Positions 1 through 5,677 of a stretch of DNA of 5,677 nucleotides are shown here, piece by piece. The notes beneath the pieces were generated by a model. The model was not told the origin of the DNA, searched no databases, and was given only the letters and a program-made list of their open reading frames with translations. Positions within the stretch are counted from its first letter, which is position 1. The number at the start of each line of letters is the position of its first letter. This DNA is from Micrococcales bacterium (GTDB taxonomy: Bacteria > Actinomycetota > Actinomycetes > S36-B12): NCBI GenBank assembly GCA_002728915.1, contig PBWE01000029.1, positions 25,709 through 31,385 of the forward strand, read 5' to 3'. The position numbers and the translations under genes are program-made.

Positions 1-1718
1 AAGCCCAGCAGCCCCGCATCGGGGTCAGGGCCATGGGCGAACCACCCCAGCATGACCGGAAGCAGTGTTCGTTGAATGGCTGCCCGTCGCGACACACCAC
101 TGGTCAGCGCCTGCAGGTGGCGAATGGCCCCGGCTGGGTCGGAATACCCGAGAGCCTCAAGTCGCTCTTGAGCCGCCTGAAGGGATAGTCGTGCTTCTCC
201 GGCTTCCAGGCGCGCGACGGAGGCCAGCAACGGCCGATAGAAGAGTTTCTCGTGCAGGCGACGAACTTGACGCTGGTGTGATTTCCATTGGTCGATGAGT
301 TCGCGAACCGGTTCGCTTCGCAACCCGATGGAGCGCGCGAGAACCCGTAACTCCGCGTCGTCTTCGGGCAGCGTGTGTGTTCGTCGCAATCGACGCAGTT
401 GCAAGCGGTGCTCGAGTGTGCGCAGGAATCGATAGGCGTCGGTGAGTGCCGATGCGTCCCCCCGTCCGACGTACCCCCACGTAGCGAGCGCCTCCAAAGC
501 GACGAGGGTCGTGGCACTGCGAAGCATCACGTCGCCGCGACCGTGCACGAGTTGCAGCAACTGAACCGAGAACTCGACGTCGCGCAAGCCGCCAGGGCCT
601 AGCTTGATCTCCCGTTCGGCGATGTCCGCCGGGATGTGATCCTCCACCCTCTTGCGCATGGATTGCACATCCGCAACGAAATCGGGGCGATCGGCTGCTT
701 TCCACACCATCGGAGATATCGCGTCCATGTAGCGGGTGCCGAGGTCGGCGTCACCCGCGCAGAACCGCGCCTTCAACAGGGCTTGAAACTCCCAGGTGCT
801 GGCCCAGCGTTCGTAGTAGCCAAGGTGCGACGGGAGGGTGCGGACCAGCGCCCCTTGCTTTCCTTCCGGACGCAAAGCGGCATCGACTTCCCAGATCGAT
901 CCCTCCGCCGTTACCTCCGAGCAGACCCGCATCAACCCTGCCGCGAGCAGCGATGCTGCGCGAAGGACATCGGATTCGTCACAGCCGTCTGCTGCTTCGG
1001 CGACGAAGATGACATCGACATCGCTGATGTAGTTCAGTTCCCGCCCGCCGCACTTACCCATACCGATGATGGCGAGCCGGCACGTAAAGGCCGATTCACC
1101 CACCTCGTGGCGGGCGATGGCCAGAGCCGCTTCCAGCGTTGCATCGGCGAGATCACTCAGCCACGCCGCCACGGACTCCATGCCGGCCAGGCCGCTGAGG
1201 TCCCGAACAGCAATGCCCACTAACCACCGCCGGTATGCGACCCGCAACGCATCGGCCACCGATCCACCATGGGCGGGCGCCTCGGCGACGGGTTCTTGCG
1301 ATTGGGGTATCGCACCGACGGCACCCAACAACGTGGCTCGGGCTTCCAACGGGGACGGGGGTTGCGTTAACTGGTCTGCATCCGCGAGCAAGTCCAGGCT
1401 CGCGTGATCGCGCACCAGGAAATCACCCAACGCCTCTGATGCACCCACCACGTCGATGACGCGACCGCGAAAAGCCTCATCAGCGCCGAGACCAGCCCGA
1501 AGGCGACCGTCGCATCCTTCGACGATGCGTAGGAACTGACGAAGGGCCAGGTCGGGGTCGGCTGCGGCGCCGAGTTGGTCGGCGACTCCTGCGAGTACCT
1601 CGTCGTCATCGAACGGCGGGAGTGTCCGCAGCGAATCCAGCAGCGCTCGGGCCTTCTCCGGCTCGACGAAACCGCCACGAGCGAGACCGCCTGCAGCCGA
1701 TGCGTGACGATCGCCCAT
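1..1718 (-). CDS. glnE: Bifunctional [glutamine synthetase] adenylyltransferase / adenylyl-removing enzyme, N-terminal part (cut by left edge)
   Basis: GlnE is a cytoplasmic enzyme that attaches AMP to, and removes it from, a tyrosine of glutamine synthetase in response to nitrogen status. Reading the minus strand from ATG at 1718 gives 572 uninterrupted residues that run off the window; actinobacterial GlnE proteins are about 1000 residues, so a little over half is present. Residues 219-238 hold the nucleotidyltransferase motif GMGKCGGREL followed by SDVDVIF, with the presumed metal-binding Asp233 and Asp235. Residues 376-383 read GGLRDVEF, the signature of the helical domain that follows, and RTLEHRLQLR comes after it. 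The last residues (LTSGVSRRAAIQRTLLP, then DPDAGLLG) match the linker ahead of the second catalytic domain. This half corresponds to the adenylyl-removing domain of E. coli GlnE; the adenylylating domain is outside. The gene starts 29 bp after the glutamine synthetase stop, implying one operon. The start is supported by AGGG nine bases upstream. Confidence 0.95.
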   Translation of the reverse strand, partial: MGDRHASAAGGLARGGFVEPEKARALLDSLRTLPPFDDDEVLAGVADQLGAAADPDLALRQFLRIVEGCDGRLRAGLGADEAFRGRVIDVVGASEALGDFLVRDHASLDLLADADQLTQPPSPLEARATLLGAVGAIPQSQEPVAEAPAHGGSVADALRVAYRRWLVGIAVRDLSGLAGMESVAAWLSDLADATLEAALAIARHEVGESAFTCRLAIIGMGKCGGRELNYISDVDVIFVAEAADGCDESDVLRAASLLAAGLMRVCSEVTAEGSIWEVDAALRPEGKQGALVRTLPSHLGYYERWASTWEFQALLKARFCAGDADLGTRYMDAISPMVWKAADRPDFVADVQSMRKRVEDHIPADIAEREIKLGPGGLRDVEFSVQLLQLVHGRGDVMLRSATTLVALEALATWGYVGRGDASALTDAYRFLRTLEHRLQLRRLRRTHTLPEDDAELRVLARSIGLRSEPVRELIDQWKSHQRQVRRLHEKLFYRPLLASVARLEAGEARLSLQAAQERLEALGYSDPAGAIRHLQALTSGVSRRAAIQRTLLPVMLGWFAHGPDPDAGLLG

Positions 1719-1727
1719 GGAGCCCGA

Positions 1728-1731
1728 CCCT
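1728..1731 (-). promoter_or_regulatory. Candidate ribosome binding site of glnE
   Basis: On the minus strand AGGG lies nine bases before the ATG at 1718, inside the 29-bp gap after the glutamine synthetase stop codon. It is short and of moderate quality. Together with the close spacing it supports translation of glnE from the glutamine synthetase transcript. No terminator-like hairpin with a T tract is visible in the gap. Confidence 0.45.
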
Positions 1732-1747
1732 AGGCGTCCGAGTTGCC

Positions 1748-3085
1748 CTAGAGCTTCGGCAGGTGGCGGTCCAATTCCCAGGACGTCACTTGCTTTCGGT
1801 ACTCCTCCCACTCCGCGCGCTTGTTGCGCAGGAAGAAGTCGAAGACGTGCTCACCGAGGGTTTCGGCGATCAATTCGGATTTCTCCATCGCCGTGATGGC
1901 CTGGTTCAGCGATCCCGGGAGCGGATCCATGCCCACTGCGCGCCGTTCCGCGGACGTTAGGCCCCACACGTCGTCCTCGGAGCCGGGCGGCAACTCGTAA
2001 CCCTCGTCGATTCCCTTGAGCCCGGCGGCCAGTAGAACCGAGTACGCCAGATACGGATTGACCCCGCTGTCCATCGCTCGGTATTCGACCCGCGTGCTGT
2101 TGCCCTTCGATGGCTTGTACATCGGCACCCGAATCAGCGCGGAGCGGTTGTTGTGACCCCAGCAGATCCACGCGGGTGCTTCTCCCCCGCCGGCGAGCCG
2201 CTTGTAGGAGTTCACCCACTGATTGGTGACCGCGGTGATCTCCGGAGCGTGCGTGAGAAGTCCGGCGATGAAGGAACGCGCGACTTTCGAGAGCTGGAAA
2301 TCGGCTCCGGCCTCGTGGAACGCGTTGCGATCGCCCTCGAACAACGACAGGTGCGTGTGCATGCCGCTGCCGGGTTCGTCCCGGAAGGGCTTCGGCATGA
2401 AGGTGGCGAACAGCCCCTGCTCCATTGCAACTTCCTGAACAACAAGCCGGAACGTCATGAGGTTGTCGGCGGTGGTCAGGGCGTCCGCGTACCGCAGGTC
2501 GATCTCTTGCTGCCCGGGTCCGCCCTCGTGGTGACTGAACTCGACCGAGATCCCCATCGCTTCAAGGGTGGTGATCGCCTGTCGACGGAAGTCGTGGGCG
2601 ACGCCGTGCGGAGCGTTGTCGAAGTAGCCGTATTGGTCGATCGGCTCGGGGACGCTTCCCGGGCTCGGGCGTTCCTTGAACAGGTAGAACTCGACTTCGG
2701 GGTGGGTGTAGAAGCTGAAACCCTGATCCGCGGCTTTCGTCAACGTGCGCTTGAGAACGTACCGAGGATCGGCGTACGAAGGTGAACCGTCCGGCATCAA
2801 GATGTCGCAGAACAGTCGAGCAACTCCCGGTCCCTCACTGCGCCACGGCAGGATCGCGAACGTGCTCGGATCGGGTTTGGCGAGCATGTCGGACTCGTGC
2901 ACCCGGGCGAAGCCTTCGATCGCGGATCCGTCGAAGCCGATGCCCTCTTCGAATGCGCCCTCGAGTTCCGCCGGTGCGATCGACACCGACTTCAAAGTTC
3001 CGAGAACATCGGTGAACCACAGTCGAACAAATCGAATGTCGCGCTCTTCGATCGTGCGCAGCACGAACTCTGCTTGCTTTTCCAC
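1748..3085 (-). CDS. glnA: Class I glutamine synthetase, GlnA2 type (possible gamma-glutamylamine ligase)
   Basis: This 445-residue protein belongs to the dodecameric glutamine synthetase family, which joins ammonia to glutamate using ATP. The fold signatures are present in order: FDGSAIEGFARVHESDM (51-67, catalytic Asp52), PEVEF (129-133, metal ligands Glu130 and Glu132), HHEGGPGQQEID (185-196, Glu187 and Glu194), GSGMHTHLSL (240-249, His244), VNSYKRL (292-298), flap Glu303 in GGEAP, and NRSALIRVP (314-322). By eye it resembles Mycobacterium GlnA2 and Streptomyces GlnA2, including WGHNNRS and the DFFLRNKR-EWEEYR tail. Two key positions differ from canonical GlnA1: the adenylylation tyrosine is Trp375 (DDVWGLT), and the ammonium-pocket serine after FDGS is Ala55. 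The IEGF-R stretch with Arg61 resembles the feedback-regulated alpha subtype. The Streptomyces GlnA2 paralogue has been reported to glutamylate polyamines, so the substrate is uncertain. GTG at 3085 is the only in-frame start before an upstream stop at 3110-3112, and it matches the start of relatives. Confidence 0.95.
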   Translation of the reverse strand: MEKQAEFVLRTIEERDIRFVRLWFTDVLGTLKSVSIAPAELEGAFEEGIGFDGSAIEGFARVHESDMLAKPDPSTFAILPWRSEGPGVARLFCDILMPDGSPSYADPRYVLKRTLTKAADQGFSFYTHPEVEFYLFKERPSPGSVPEPIDQYGYFDNAPHGVAHDFRRQAITTLEAMGISVEFSHHEGGPGQQEIDLRYADALTTADNLMTFRLVVQEVAMEQGLFATFMPKPFRDEPGSGMHTHLSLFEGDRNAFHEAGADFQLSKVARSFIAGLLTHAPEITAVTNQWVNSYKRLAGGGEAPAWICWGHNNRSALIRVPMYKPSKGNSTRVEYRAMDSGVNPYLAYSVLLAAGLKGIDEGYELPPGSEDDVWGLTSAERRAVGMDPLPGSLNQAITAMEKSELIAETLGEHVFDFFLRNKRAEWEEYRKQVTSWELDRHLPKL

Positions 3086-3091
3086 GAGTCC

Positions 3092-3097
3092 ATAGTG
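3092..3097 (-). promoter_or_regulatory. Candidate -10 element for the glnA-glnE operon
   Basis: On the minus strand CACTAT ends six bases before the GTG start at 3085. It shares the A at position 2 and AT at the end with the sigma-70-type -10 consensus. If it is used, transcription would begin at or next to the start codon and give a leaderless mRNA, as is common in actinobacteria. No convincing -35 element is visible. This is a weak call from spacing and partial match only. Confidence 0.3.
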
Positions 3098-3108
3098 TGC
3101 CCTCTCGT

Positions 3109-3124
3109 GTTACAGCCGCGTAAC
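3109..3124. promoter_or_regulatory. GlnR-like operator between divergent glnA and nadE
   Basis: The sequence is GTTAC-AGCCGC-GTAAC, a perfect 5-bp inverted repeat with a 6-bp spacer. It fits the actinobacterial GlnR box (gTnAC-n6-GaAAC, with one mismatch in the second half) and the looser AC-n9-AC form described in mycobacteria. GlnR is the global nitrogen regulator and typically controls glutamine synthetase genes, which supports the assignment. Only one pair of half-sites is clear; a second pair at the expected spacing is not seen. The box lies 23 bases from the glnA start and 29 bases from the nadE start, so one bound dimer could influence both genes. Confidence 0.55.
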
Positions 3125-3141
3125 AGACTCCCAGGGGTAGG

Positions 3142-3147
3142 TACCCT
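3142..3147 (+). promoter_or_regulatory. Candidate -10 element of nadE (leaderless promoter)
   Basis: TACCCT fits the actinobacterial -10 pattern TAnnnT and ends six bases before the GTG start at 3154. Transcription would then begin at about the start codon itself. Consistent with a leaderless message, no Shine-Dalgarno sequence lies at normal distance: the nearest purine run, AGGGG at 3133-3137, is 16 bases away. The -35 region would fall near 3119-3124, overlapping the GlnR-like box, and does not resemble the consensus. Confidence 0.45.
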
Positions 3148-3153
3148 GCACGG

Positions 3154-4926
3154 GTGAACGTCCTGCGCATCGCCCTGGGCCAGGTGAATCCGACCGTGGG
3201 CGACTTGGCAGGCAATGCCCGCCTGATTCGCCAGGCGGCCGCCGACGCTGCCGCGGGACAGGCGGATCTGCTGATTCTTCCCGAGATGGTGCTCACCGGA
3301 TATCCCGTCGAGGATCTGTCACTACGCCCGTCCTTCCAGCAGGCATCCCGGCTCGCGATGAGCGCCCTGGCACGCGACCTTGCCGACGATGGGTTTGGGG
3401 ACCTCGCCTGCCTGGTCGGCTATCTCGACCACAGCGATGACGACGGTGCCGATGCGGTCGGGCGACCCCGTGGGGGTCCGGTGAACAGTGCCGCACTCGT
3501 TCATCGTGGCGCGGTTGTGGCCCGGTACGACAAACACTTCCTGCCCAATTACGGCGTCTTCGACGAGGCCCGGTATTTCGTGCCCGGCGAGGCACCTTTG
3601 GTGTTCGAGATGAACGGGCAACGCGTGTGCGTCGCCATCTGCGAGGACTTGTGGAGGCAGGGAGGCCCGGTCCAATGGGCCCGGGAGTTCGACGCAGACC
3701 TGTTGGCGGTGTTGAACGCATCCCCCTACGAGCGGATGAAAGACGACCGGCGCCTGGAACTGTGCGTCGAGCAAGCCCAGGCCAGTGGATCAGCCGTTGC
3801 GTACACCAACATGACCGGAGGACAGGACGAACTCGTCTTCGACGGTGACTCGCTCGTCGTCGATGCCGCGGGGCAACTTCTCCAGCGAGCCTGCCAGTTC
3901 GATTCCCAGATCCTCTTCGCCGACCTCACAGCAACGAGCGTCACACCGTCGTCGCGCGATGACGTGCCGGTCTCGCTTCCGGCCTCGCTTCCGGTCTCGC
4001 TACCTGCGTCGAACACATCGGCACGCGAGCGTCAGCCGCTGACTCCCACCAACACCCCGCGCCTCGATGATTCCGCTGAGTTGTACGCCGCGCTACGCCT
4101 GGGGCTGGCCGACTATGTGAATAAGAACGGTTTCACGAGCGTCCTGCTCGGACTCAGTGGTGGGATCGACTCGGCGTTCGTCGGTGCACTCGCGGTCGAT
4201 GCTCTGGGTGCTGATCGAGTGTTCGGGGTCGCGATGCCGAGTCGCTACTCCTCGACCCATTCGGTGCAGGATGCACACGACCTGGCGGAACGCACCGGTC
4301 TGACCCTGCGCGAGGTGCCTATCGGCCCGATGTTTGACGCCTTCCAGTCGAGTTTGCACCTCACCGGGCTCGCCGAGGAGAACCTGCAGGCGCGCATTCG
4401 AGGCATGGTGTTGATGAGCCTGTCCAACGCCGAGGGGCACTTGGTGCTGGCGACCGGCAACAAGAGCGAGCTGTCCGTCGGCTACTCCACCATCTACGGC
4501 GACGCGGTCGGTGGCTTCGCACCTATTAAGGACGTCCCGAAGACGCTGGTGTGGGACTTGGCGCGGTGGCGCAATGAGCAGGCTGGGTCTGCTGGGTCTG
4601 CTGGGCCGATTCCGCCACGATCCATTACCAAGGAGCCATCCGCGGAGCTCGGCCCCGACCAGAAGGACTCCGACTCGCTTCCTGACTACCACGACCTCGA
4701 CAGCGTTCTCGAGGCGTACGTCGACGAGGACACCGGCGCGTCGGAACTCGTGTCCGCCGGCTTCGACGCTGCGCTGGTCGAGCGCATCGTGCGCCTGACG
4801 GATGGCGCCGAGTACAAGCGGCGCCAATACCCCCCGGGAACCAAGATCGGGGTTCGCGCCTTCGGACGTGACCGTCGACTACCCATCACCAATCGGTGGC
4901 GCGAACGCCCCGATTCGAACTCCTAA
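3154..4926 (+). CDS. nadE: Glutamine-dependent NAD+ synthetase
   Basis: NadE carries out the last step of NAD biosynthesis, amidating nicotinic acid adenine dinucleotide with ATP and ammonia taken from glutamine (EC 6.3.5.1), in the cytoplasm. The 590-residue protein has both expected domains. The N-terminal nitrilase-type glutaminase shows the Glu-Lys-Cys triad: Glu44 in LPEMVLTGYP, Lys127 in YDKHFLPNYGVF and Cys163 in VAICEDLW. The C-terminal ATP-pyrophosphatase domain has the loop LSGGIDS (SGGIDS at 335-340), then ATGNKSE, YGDAVGGFAPIKD, EPSAELGPDQKD-DSLPDY and the terminal KRRQYPPGTKIG and FGRDRRLPI. The two domains are joined by a low-complexity linker containing VSLPASLPVSLPAS, and a short AGSAGSAG insert lies before the PSAEL motif; both come from tandem DNA repeats. 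Start is GTG at 3154, with no ribosome binding site, so translation is probably leaderless. It is divergent from glnA, whose product may supply its glutamine. Its stop overlaps that of the convergent transporter gene. Confidence 0.96.
   Translation: MNVLRIALGQVNPTVGDLAGNARLIRQAAADAAAGQADLLILPEMVLTGYPVEDLSLRPSFQQASRLAMSALARDLADDGFGDLACLVGYLDHSDDDGADAVGRPRGGPVNSAALVHRGAVVARYDKHFLPNYGVFDEARYFVPGEAPLVFEMNGQRVCVAICEDLWRQGGPVQWAREFDADLLAVLNASPYERMKDDRRLELCVEQAQASGSAVAYTNMTGGQDELVFDGDSLVVDAAGQLLQRACQFDSQILFADLTATSVTPSSRDDVPVSLPASLPVSLPASNTSARERQPLTPTNTPRLDDSAELYAALRLGLADYVNKNGFTSVLLGLSGGIDSAFVGALAVDALGADRVFGVAMPSRYSSTHSVQDAHDLAERTGLTLREVPIGPMFDAFQSSLHLTGLAEENLQARIRGMVLMSLSNAEGHLVLATGNKSELSVGYSTIYGDAVGGFAPIKDVPKTLVWDLARWRNEQAGSAGSAGPIPPRSITKEPSAELGPDQKDSDSLPDYHDLDSVLEAYVDEDTGASELVSAGFDAALVERIVRLTDGAEYKRRQYPPGTKIGVRAFGRDRRLPITNRWRERPDSNS
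3967..4002 (+). repeat. Three tandem 12-bp repeats in nadE interdomain linker
   Basis: The unit CCGGTCTCGCTT occurs at 3967-3978, with one change at 3979-3990 (CCGGCCTCGCTT) and one at 3991-4002 (ending CTA). A decayed fourth copy follows. The repeat is in frame and encodes alternating VSLP and ASLP within the linker between the glutaminase and synthetase domains. The 12-bp period keeps the frame, so copy number could change without a frameshift. Confidence 0.85.
4582..4608 (+). repeat. Three tandem 9-bp repeats in nadE encoding AGS units
   Basis: GCTGGGTCT is found at 4582-4590 and 4591-4599, followed by a partly diverged copy GCTGGGCCG at 4600-4608. The translation is AGSAGSAGP, a flexible small-residue insert between the LVWDLARW helix and the conserved SITKEPSAEL segment of the synthetase domain. 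The unit is a multiple of three and preserves the frame. Confidence 0.8.
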
Positions 4927-5677
4927 GCCTCCGACTCGCGCCGCTTGTCTGCCGAGGGTTCGCTCTTGGTGGGGACAGGTATGTGGGGTAGACCGAAGCC
5001 GACGATGAGAGCGGCGATCACGACGACGGACGCCGAGATGACCGATGTCACGTGGCTGGCGGCGAGGAAGTCGGCATAGGCGATGGCCGTCAACGAGTCG
5101 ATGACCGCCGCGGGGACGCCGGACTCGGCCGCCGAGGTCAGCACCTGCTGGGTGGCCACGATGGATTCGCTCGCTGCGGCGAACGCTCCCTCGGGCAGCG
5201 CCTGGGAGGCGTCGTCGGGTAGTTCGGTGCTGCTCGCCGCCAGGTTCGCCGCGTACTGGGTCGCCAGCACGGTGCCCACGATCGCTACCCCCAAAGCGCC
5301 ACCGACCTGCCGCACCGTGTTCTGCACAGCCGAGCCCGCCCCGGCCCGGGCCAAGGGCAGAACGTTCTGCATCACGGTGGAAGCCGGAGCGATGACCAGT
5401 CCCATGCCCAGTCCGAACAGGAAGAAGACCCCCAGGAGCAGCCACAAGGGCGTGTCGATCTGAACGAAGACCAGTGATGTCAGGGCGAAAGCAACGAACA
5501 CAAGGCCGCTGGTCATCACCGCTCGGTAGCCGAATCGTGCGACCGTCGTCGCACTTCGAGGTGCGGCAAGGAGTTGTCCGACAGCGAAGGGGATGAAGCA
5601 CAGCCCCGCCGTCAACGTGTCGAATCCCCGCAAAATCTGCAGGTAGAACGGGAGCGTGAACGTGATGCCCGTGAGGG
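4923..5677 (-). CDS. MFS transporter, DHA2 (EmrB/QacA-like, 14-helix) family, C-terminal part (cut by right edge)
   Basis: The frame is open from the right edge to a TAG stop at 4925-4923 and gives 250 residues; the start lies outside the window. It is an inner-membrane secondary transporter, likely a proton-driven exporter of drugs or other amphipathic compounds. About six hydrophobic segments are visible: TFTLPFYLQIL, TAGLCFIPFAVGQLLAA, AVMTSGLVFVAFALTSLVFV, LWLLLGVFFLFGLGMGLVIA, GGALGVAIVGTVL and a last one around VISASVVVIAALIVGFGL. The stretch APASTVMQNVLPLARAGAGS followed by NTVRQVGGALGVAI is the hallmark of the DHA2 family. A hydrophilic loop of roughly 60 residues separates the last two segments, and a charged tail (KSEPSADKRRESEA) ends the protein. 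The substrate cannot be read from the sequence. It converges on nadE and shares four bases with it. A TTG at 5633 is internal, because conserved FYLQIL coding continues upstream of it. Confidence 0.9.
   Translation of the reverse strand, partial: LTGITFTLPFYLQILRGFDTLTAGLCFIPFAVGQLLAAPRSATTVARFGYRAVMTSGLVFVAFALTSLVFVQIDTPLWLLLGVFFLFGLGMGLVIAPASTVMQNVLPLARAGAGSAVQNTVRQVGGALGVAIVGTVLATQYAANLAASSTELPDDASQALPEGAFAAASESIVATQQVLTSAAESGVPAAVIDSLTAIAYADFLAASHVTSVISASVVVIAALIVGFGLPHIPVPTKSEPSADKRRESEA

Noticed and set aside
157..705. Open frames on both strands within 1-1700, such as a 182-residue minus frame at 157-705 and a plus frame at 636-1223
   Set aside because: They overlap the continuous glnE frame, which carries clear family motifs; the alternatives are arginine-rich translations typical of high-GC shadow frames.
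1719..1747. Possible terminator or promoter between glnA and glnE (repeated CCCTAG, palindrome CCTAGG)
   Set aside because: The gap is only 29 bp, with no stable hairpin and no -10/-35 pair; it is best read as an operon junction.
2153..2785. A 210-residue plus-strand frame antisense to glnA
   Set aside because: It is opposite strongly conserved glutamine synthetase coding sequence and shows no recognisable motif.
2992..3093. 33-residue minus-strand ORF starting at ATG 3093, with a well-spaced GAGAGG
   Set aside because: It is almost entirely inside glnA in another frame and has no recognisable features; kept only as a finding about the start site.
3132..3148. Inverted repeat CAGGG-N7-CCCTG around GGTACC before nadE, considered as a second operator or terminator
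   Set aside because: Arms are only 5 bp, it overlaps the candidate -10 element, has no T tract and matches no operator pattern I know.
4093..4827. A 244-residue minus-strand frame antisense to nadE
   Set aside because: It lies opposite the conserved synthetase domain of NadE; no domain is recognisable, and its composition reflects the complement of the real codons.
4923..5633. Transporter gene starting at TTG 5633
   Set aside because: The frame continues upstream to the window edge with conserved DHA2 sequence (TFTLPFYLQIL), so the TTG is an internal leucine codon.

Overview
The window reads as chromosomal DNA of a high-GC Gram-positive bacterium (Actinomycetota). The GlnA2-type glutamine synthetase, the GlnE protein with its actinobacterial-style motif, GTG starts and probable leaderless promoters all fit that phylum. 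The glnE, glnA2-type and nadE genes lie near one another in Streptomyces too, and glnE and glnA2 are neighbours in Mycobacterium. The genus cannot be named from the sequence alone.

Layout, left to right. (1) Positions 1-1718, minus strand: the N-terminal 572 residues of glnE, which encodes the glutamine synthetase adenylyltransferase/adenylyl-removing enzyme. Its C-terminal half lies beyond the left edge. (2) Positions 1748-3085, minus strand: a complete class I glutamine synthetase of the GlnA2 type, 29 bp upstream of glnE and very likely co-transcribed with it. (3) Positions 3086-3153: a 68-bp divergent promoter region holding a GlnR-like box (GTTAC-N6-GTAAC) almost centred between the two start codons, with a candidate -10 element ending 6 nt before each GTG start. 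(4) Positions 3154-4926, plus strand: complete nadE, glutamine-dependent NAD+ synthetase, with two low-complexity segments encoded by short tandem DNA repeats. (5) Positions 4923-5677, minus strand: the C-terminal 250 residues of a DHA2-type (14-helix) major facilitator drug transporter. It converges on nadE, and the two stop codons overlap in the bases CTAA.

The first three genes form a nitrogen/glutamine theme. A glutamine synthetase (or a gamma-glutamylamine ligase derived from one) is made with the enzyme that adenylylates the canonical synthetase, and NAD synthetase, which consumes glutamine, is divergently transcribed. The GlnA2-type protein lacks the tyrosine that GlnE modifies, so GlnE probably acts on another GlnA encoded elsewhere. 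The transporter looks unrelated.

No mobile element, CRISPR array, RNA gene or clearly novel system was found; this is mostly an ordinary housekeeping region. The points most worth a second look are the shared GlnR-like operator, the likely leaderless divergent promoters, and the ammonium-pocket and adenylylation-site substitutions in the GlnA2-type protein.
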